Positions 32,401 to 35,432 of a stretch of DNA of 35,432 nt are shown piece by piece. Under the pieces are notes generated by a model. It did no database searches and was not told the origin of the DNA. It saw only the letters and a program-made list of their open reading frames with translations. Each line of letters starts with the position of its first letter. Position 1 is the stretch's first letter. A program made the position numbers and the translations under genes. This DNA is from an uncultured Sulfurimonas sp. (GTDB taxonomy: Bacteria > Campylobacterota > Campylobacteria > Campylobacterales > Sulfurimonadaceae), in the NCBI GenBank assembly GCA_937914675.1, contig CALDOC010000100.1:1-35432 (forward strand), written 5' to 3'.

Positions 32401-33092
32401 ATAAACGCTTCATGATACTGAGCGTCGCCAGGATATGTGTAGTGAGTGTCGTTTGTCGCCACCACTTTAATGCCCGTTTCACGAGATATTTTCAAAATTT
32501 GTTCATCAATGTATAGTTGATCGCCAATGCCATGACGCATAAGCTCTAAGTAAAAGTCATCGCCAAATATATCTTTGTACTCGTTTGCGACGGCTAAAGC
32601 GCCTTCGTAACCTAAAGCGCCATTTTTAAGGTTTCTATCATTTGACAAGTTTAAATGCCAACTCACTTCGCCTTGCAAACAAGCCGACGAGCAGATAAGA
32701 CCTTCTGAGTATTCACGAAGCAGATTTTTGTTGATTCTAGGAAAATAGTAAAACCCATCAATAAAAGCTTGCGATGAAAGGTACATAAGATTCTCATACC
32801 CTTTTTTGTTTTTGGCGTACAAGCAGACATGAAAACGCTGTTTTGTTGTTTTATCGCTTAAAGTTTCACCATTGTGAATATAGCCTTCCATTCCAATAAT
32901 GGGTTTAAGCCCCGCTGATTTCATCTGCTTATAAAAATCAATAGCTCCAAACATATTGCCATGGTCCGTCATAGCGACGCTTGTCATGCCAAGTTCTTGA
33001 ATCCGAGGGATAAGATTTGAAAGTTTGTTAGCTCCATCAAGAAGCGAGTACTCCGTGTGAAGATGAAGATGTGTAAATTGTTGCGAACTCAT
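29475..33092 (-). CDS. dnaE: DNA polymerase III subunit alpha
   Basis: The replicative polymerase catalytic subunit, 1205 residues, slightly longer than E. coli DnaE. The PHP domain begins HLHLHTEYSLLDGA. The polymerase core has GPGRGSAAGSLVAY near residue 405 and the catalytic PDIDMDFE near 445, with GMHAAGVVIS near 565 and the second half GYGFNKSHSAAYAM near 765. The beta-clamp/tandem HhH part includes IKGVGKSA near 890, and an OB-fold (IFIGKVEDIQKKTSKKG) near 1035. The C-terminal tail after about 1110 has KKETKKVKKEIQ, a charged linker, then a small domain. The frame is intact. AGGT lies 8 nt before the ATG, and two candidate -10 boxes lie upstream. Confidence 0.97.
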   Translation of the reverse strand: MSSQQFTHLHLHTEYSLLDGANKLSNLIPRIQELGMTSVAMTDHGNMFGAIDFYKQMKSAGLKPIIGMEGYIHNGETLSDKTTKQRFHVCLYAKNKKGYENLMYLSSQAFIDGFYYFPRINKNLLREYSEGLICSSACLQGEVSWHLNLSNDRNLKNGALGYEGALAVANEYKDIFGDDFYLELMRHGIGDQLYIDEQILKISRETGIKVVATNDTHYTYPGDAQYHEAFMCIGMNKLYDDPNRMRHSVHEFYIKSPEQMARLFADIPEAIECTQEIVNKIEDYVPIVKTPTPPNFKFTKEYALSEGLDIDFEDDAPLSKNPTEEEKKLRFSAADKNDAAYFIVKCREGLEKRLKIVPDARHQEYKDRLEFEMQIINSMKFPGYMMIVWDFVVEAKRLGVAVGPGRGSAAGSLVAYSLEITDIDPMKYDLLFERFLNPERVSMPDIDMDFEQARRGEVIDYVVKKYGRNQVAQIITFGSLLAKGVIRDVSRVLDMPLSKADAMAKLVPDEIGITLNGKTKNGEFTSGAYQKEPKLVELIERDPDAARVWEFAKKLEGLKRNSGMHAAGVVISNEELWKKTPIYKPSGEETFITQYSLNYMEDIDLIKFDFLGLKTLDVINNAIKLIKRRYDKDVEWHNIDENDKKVYEVIQTGETVGMFQIESSGMQDLNKRLKPDNFEDLIAVLALYRPGPMESGMLDDFIERKHGRQAITYVFSALEEILKPTYGVIVYQEQVMQIVQTIGGFSLGGADIVRRAMGKKKVEEMIKYNKEFSEGAQKQGLNYKEASKLFDLIEKFAGYGFNKSHSAAYAMVTFQTAWLKTYYQNEFMAALLTSDKDNTEKVVRYIDEVKRMGIELSPPDVNDSYLEFSAITKDGRDIVLFGLGAIKGVGKSAVLSIIESREEGGEFTSIENFVNRIDPSKVNKRFIESSIKSGGFDRFGYSRKSLLDQLELIVETAKKASDAKKNAVGSLFGDDDEITTVKLALKNSQEYTLKEILEFEKDTLGFYVSGHPMDEFRDQLEELNYSLSSEIESIKDGSFAIFIGKVEDIQKKTSKKGNQFGIVNLMDFHGNIEIMLFSDKLDQLAEMDLNEPVAFKVKVTHTEMFTRIGVTKIMTLREAKKETKKVKKEIQEKPPEPINLAVRLDTDMNVLEHLYAVIRQNPGNRPLKITIMSKLHNVVIDSAIRVDSKIITVLDGNKSVDILEN

Positions 33093-33125
33093 GTTGGTTA
33101 CCTAATGGTATGGATTATAAAATGA

Positions 33126-33131
33126 ATTATA
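33126..33131 (-). promoter_or_regulatory. -10 box of dnaE
   Basis: TATAAT on the minus strand, 33 nt before the dnaE ATG. A second TATAAT lies at 33114-33119, 21 nt before the ATG, and may serve instead. Confidence 0.45.
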
Positions 33132-33161
33132 GTGGATTCGTCTTAATATGAGGTAATTTAA

Positions 33162-33179
33162 CTCTTGCGCTAGCAAGAG
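33162..33179 (-). terminator. Hairpin terminator after the ATP-grasp gene
   Basis: CTCTTGC-TAGC-GCAAGAG is a perfect 7-bp stem with a 4-nt loop, 6 nt beyond the stop codon of the ATP-grasp gene. The tail is TTAAATT, so T richness is modest. Confidence 0.6.
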
Positions 33180-33185
33180 CTAAAT

Positions 33186-34718
33186 TTATTTTAGAAGTTT
33201 GTTCCAAGATTTTTTTATTTTGTTGGCAAGTTTGTCGGTTACGCCTTTTACTTCTAGAAGAGTGGAGGGATTTTGATGTATCGCGCTTAGAACTTCTTCC
33301 ACGCCACCAAAATGTTTTATGATGTTTTCAACTTTTTTCTTCCCAATTCCATCTATGGAAATTAAGAAGTTTGTTAACTCTTCTTCACTAATTTTTATTT
33401 CATTAGTTGCAGAATCTGACGATTCGTCTGAACTTGAACTTAGAACGTTTTCTATATTTTCTTGAATTACAACTTCCGATGATTCGTCCGTACTTGGAAC
33501 GTTTTCAATATTCACTTGAGTTACAACTTCCGATGATTCACCGGAAGTTGGATTTGGAACGTTTTTCGCATTTTCATTTGTTAAAGATTTTGCAGAATTT
33601 AAAGTAAGATTGTCTTGATAATTCCATATCTCACTTGGCCACTCTTCACTCCATCTTCGTTTAACGTCGTAAACTTTATATTCATTGTCTAAAGTGTGCA
33701 AATAAACTTTTTTGCCACCATAGTTTTTCTTTATTTTGCCAAAACTTTCACCATCAAAACTAGGAGTGAAACTTCCAAAATGTATATGTCTAAGAGTTCT
33801 CAAAATTGAAGGATCCATTTTTCCCAACTCTTCCCAGTTAAACATTGGCATGTTGGGCTTTTTAAAGCTACCTTCGCTCAAGCTCCACATTATATATTGA
33901 GCAATCCAATCTCTTATGTATGGAAACGCCGCAAACGCTGTGGCGCATTCCAATATACGAACTTTTCCATCTCTTCCATACGCCACGTCGCAAGCCCAAT
34001 ATTCGGCGTTAGCGGCTTTAGACACTTTGACGGCTAAGTCAAGCACGTTTTTTGGAACGTTCATGTAATCCATGCTTCCACCTTGGGAAGTGTTCGTAAG
34101 CCATTCCCCCTCGGGAGCGCGTCTCCAAAACGCGCAAACAGGCTTATGCCCAACAAGCATAACTCGTATGTCGGCTTCCATGGGAATGAAGTCTTGAAAA
34201 TACATTGGATGGTATTTTTTTTCCGCAAATAAATCTTCAGCTTCTTTGTAACTGTCAACTTTATGAACAAAATAACCACCATAATTTGATGGCCCATAAG
34301 ATTTTTTAACTATCTTAGGATACTCCGTTTTTTTCAAAAATTCATTTGCGTTGTCATGGTTATAGTAGATATACGTTTTTGGAATGGGAAGATCGTATTT
34401 CCATGCAAATCTTGTAACGTTCTCTTTTGACTTGTTTGAGAACTGAGTGTCCATAGACGGCAAAAAACGAACATGAGGAAGTTCTCTGGCAATTTCTCTA
34501 AAAGTTTCATAAGCCGTTGCAGGAATATTTCCAATCAGCACGTCTATGTTTTTACTCTTAACTTCTTTAATAAATCTAGCTTTGTCATTTTTCCAATGAT
34601 ACGTCACCGTCTCTATCTTATTTGGCCAGCCCTTGAAATTTGAGTGATTAAAAAATCTCAATACGTAATCAAGGTACAAAAAACCTATTTTTGGTAGTTG
34701 TTTATTGCTTAGTCCCAT
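33186..34718 (-). CDS. RimK-like ATP-grasp ligase fused to a helix-hairpin-helix domain
   Basis: A 510-residue cytosolic protein. Residues about 85-285 form an ATP-grasp domain: PKIVKKSYGPSNYGG (ATP lysine and loop), YFQDFIPMEADIRVMLVG, and WACDVAYGRDGKVRILECATAF. The last block normally ends E-x-N for magnesium, but here the Asn position is Ala (E257-C-A), a visible difference. Residues 365-440 are a low-complexity Ser/Glu/Asn linker with repeated ESSEVV and NIENV. Residues 445-510 form a helix-hairpin-helix pair (ISIDGIGKKKVENIIKHFGG, then LLEVKGVTDKLANKI), a nucleic-acid-binding module. ATP-grasp enzymes join acids to amines; the substrate is unknown. GGAG precedes the ATG by 9 nt. It follows efp by 27 nt, so co-transcription is likely. 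Confidence 0.85.
   Translation of the reverse strand: MGLSNKQLPKIGFLYLDYVLRFFNHSNFKGWPNKIETVTYHWKNDKARFIKEVKSKNIDVLIGNIPATAYETFREIARELPHVRFLPSMDTQFSNKSKENVTRFAWKYDLPIPKTYIYYNHDNANEFLKKTEYPKIVKKSYGPSNYGGYFVHKVDSYKEAEDLFAEKKYHPMYFQDFIPMEADIRVMLVGHKPVCAFWRRAPEGEWLTNTSQGGSMDYMNVPKNVLDLAVKVSKAANAEYWACDVAYGRDGKVRILECATAFAAFPYIRDWIAQYIMWSLSEGSFKKPNMPMFNWEELGKMDPSILRTLRHIHFGSFTPSFDGESFGKIKKNYGGKKVYLHTLDNEYKVYDVKRRWSEEWPSEIWNYQDNLTLNSAKSLTNENAKNVPNPTSGESSEVVTQVNIENVPSTDESSEVVIQENIENVLSSSSDESSDSATNEIKISEEELTNFLISIDGIGKKKVENIIKHFGGVEEVLSAIHQNPSTLLEVKGVTDKLANKIKKSWNKLLK
33416..33585 (-). repeat. Degenerate tandem repeat in the ATP-grasp linker
   Basis: Three units start at 33416, 33476 and 33530 (60, 54 and about 56 nt), each beginning with a form of C(C/T)GA(C/T)GATTC on the plus strand and containing GGAACGTTTT or AGAACGTTTT. 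They encode the ESSEVV...NIENV repeats. The period is a multiple of three, so the frame is kept and copy number could vary. Confidence 0.7.
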
Positions 34719-34745
34719 AGTTATTTCTCCATTTATTTCAGAAAA

Positions 34746-35312
34746 TTATTTTACTTTTTCCAAGTATTCGCAATCAACTGTATTTACTCTAACTAAATCA
34801 CCTTCTAAAACGTGATATGGCACCTGAACGACCGCGCCAGTTTCGAGAGTCGCTGGTTTTTTACTTCCGCTAGAAGTATCGCCTTTAAAGTTTGGTGGTG
34901 TTTCTGTAATAATCAGTTCCATAACTTCGGGAGCCGCGACGGATATCGCTTCTCCTTTAAAAAAAATAATGTCTACGTTTATTCCATCTTTAAACCATTT
35001 TGCGGCGTCGTCACACTGTTCATAAGACAAGCCTAGTTGATCGTATGTGTCATTATCCATAAACTGATACATTTCACCGTCATCATAAAGATATTGCATA
35101 GTTTTATAATCAATAACTGGAACTTCGAACTTGTCTCCAGCGTGAACCGTTTTATCAACAACTTTGCCATTTAAAAAACTTTTCATTTTCATACGCACAA
35201 ACGCCGCGCCTTTTCCTGGTTTAACATGTTGAAATTCCACCACTTTATATGGAACTTCTCCAACAATCATTCTCACGTTCTTTTTTATATCACTCATGCC
35301 AACAGTCGCCAT
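34746..35312 (-). CDS. efp: Translation elongation factor P
   Basis: Relieves ribosome stalling at polyproline stretches. The 188-residue protein has the three-domain EF-P form: the KOW-like N-terminal part, the first OB domain and the C-terminal OB domain with TPPNFKGDTSSGSKKPATLETGA. The tip loop reads HVKPGKGAAF, with Lys34 at the site that carries beta-lysyl modification in E. coli. Epm genes are not in the window, so the modification state here is open. I prefer the ATG at 35312 (MATVGMSD) over the ORF-track GTG at 35318, because AAGGG is 9 nt upstream of the ATG and too close to the GTG. Confidence 0.96.
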   Translation of the reverse strand: MATVGMSDIKKNVRMIVGEVPYKVVEFQHVKPGKGAAFVRMKMKSFLNGKVVDKTVHAGDKFEVPVIDYKTMQYLYDDGEMYQFMDNDTYDQLGLSYEQCDDAAKWFKDGINVDIIFFKGEAISVAAPEVMELIITETPPNFKGDTSSGSKKPATLETGAVVQVPYHVLEGDLVRVNTVDCEYLEKVK

Positions 35313-35339
35313 AAACACACCCTTAAAAATATTTTTGAT

Positions 35340-35349
35340 ATTTTACACT
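35340..35349 (-). promoter_or_regulatory. -10 region of efp, left arm of an inverted repeat
   Basis: On the minus strand AGTGTAAAAT holds a TAAAAT -10 box 27 nt before the efp ATG. It is the perfect inverse of AGTGTAAAAT at 35404-35413 on the plus strand. Confidence 0.45.
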
Positions 35350-35403
35350 AAATACGCTTAAATTTAATAACAGGCTTTTTTCTGAACTTAATCACAAACG
35401 ATA

Positions 35404-35413
35404 AGTGTAAAAT
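35404..35413 (+). promoter_or_regulatory. Possible divergent -10 box, right arm of the inverted repeat
   Basis: AGTGTAAAAT on the plus strand is identical to the efp box in the opposite direction. It could be the promoter of a plus-strand gene beyond the window, or the second half of an operator. Confidence 0.35.
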
Positions 35414-35432
35414 AAGAATAAAAATTATCTAT

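Noticed and set aside
29518-32516. Plus-strand ORFs of 60-128 aa opposite dnaE
   Set aside because: They are shadows of the long dnaE frame; none has an upstream ribosome binding site or recognisable motif.

Overview
The window looks like a chromosomal core region of a Campylobacterota (Epsilonproteobacteria) bacterium, most like Sulfurimonas or a close relative. This rests on AT-rich DNA, very dense packing with frequent 1-11 nt gene overlaps, promoters recognisable mainly by a TATAAT-type -10 box without a clear -35, and gene neighbourhoods I remember from Campylobacter and Sulfurimonas (engB-lptA-lptC-kdsC near rlpA, mltD, tatD and recN; hisS-speA-cysE-aspC; ilvI-ilvH-lpxD). No phage, insertion sequence, CRISPR array, rRNA or tRNA was seen, and no stretch above 300 bases lacks a gene.

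Layout. 1-4870: a HAD-IB phosphatase (+) converges on a minus-strand trio queC, YgjP-type metalloprotein and MnmC2-like oxidoreductase. A 58-residue YjfB-type motility protein (too short for the ORF track), ybeY and a Na+/Ca2+ exchanger follow on +. 4879-14824: a compact minus-strand array reads recN, a 57-residue two-helix membrane protein (also missing from the ORF track), tatD, mltD, rlpA, hisB, kdsC, lptC, lptA, engB, a GNAT acetyltransferase, an MreD-like membrane protein and mrdA. It mostly builds the envelope: peptidoglycan elongation and cleavage plus Kdo/LPS synthesis and transport. 14966-21720 (+): hisS, a membrane-anchored glutamate-synthase-like FMN protein, speA and cysE, then aspC from its own promoter. 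21728-25075 (-): ilvI, ilvH, lpxD and a 67-residue conserved-looking protein. 25177-28943 (-): a CoA-binding protein, ilvA and a large WD40/alpha-solenoid protein. 29030-33092 (-): dnaE and an isoprenylcysteine-methyltransferase-family membrane protein. 33186-35312 (-): efp followed by an ATP-grasp ligase fused to a helix-hairpin-helix domain.

Most of the window is ordinary housekeeping. The best candidates for undescribed biology are (i) the 709-residue protein, which has a seven-bladed propeller followed by four repeats of about 84 residues that can be read directly from the sequence; (ii) the ATP-grasp/degenerate-repeat-linker/HhH protein co-directional with efp; (iii) apparently leaderless starts for queC and ybeY, which flank the little motility gene; and (iv) a hairpin that contains the stop codons of two convergent genes. 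All functional statements come from reading motifs by eye; no database search was run.
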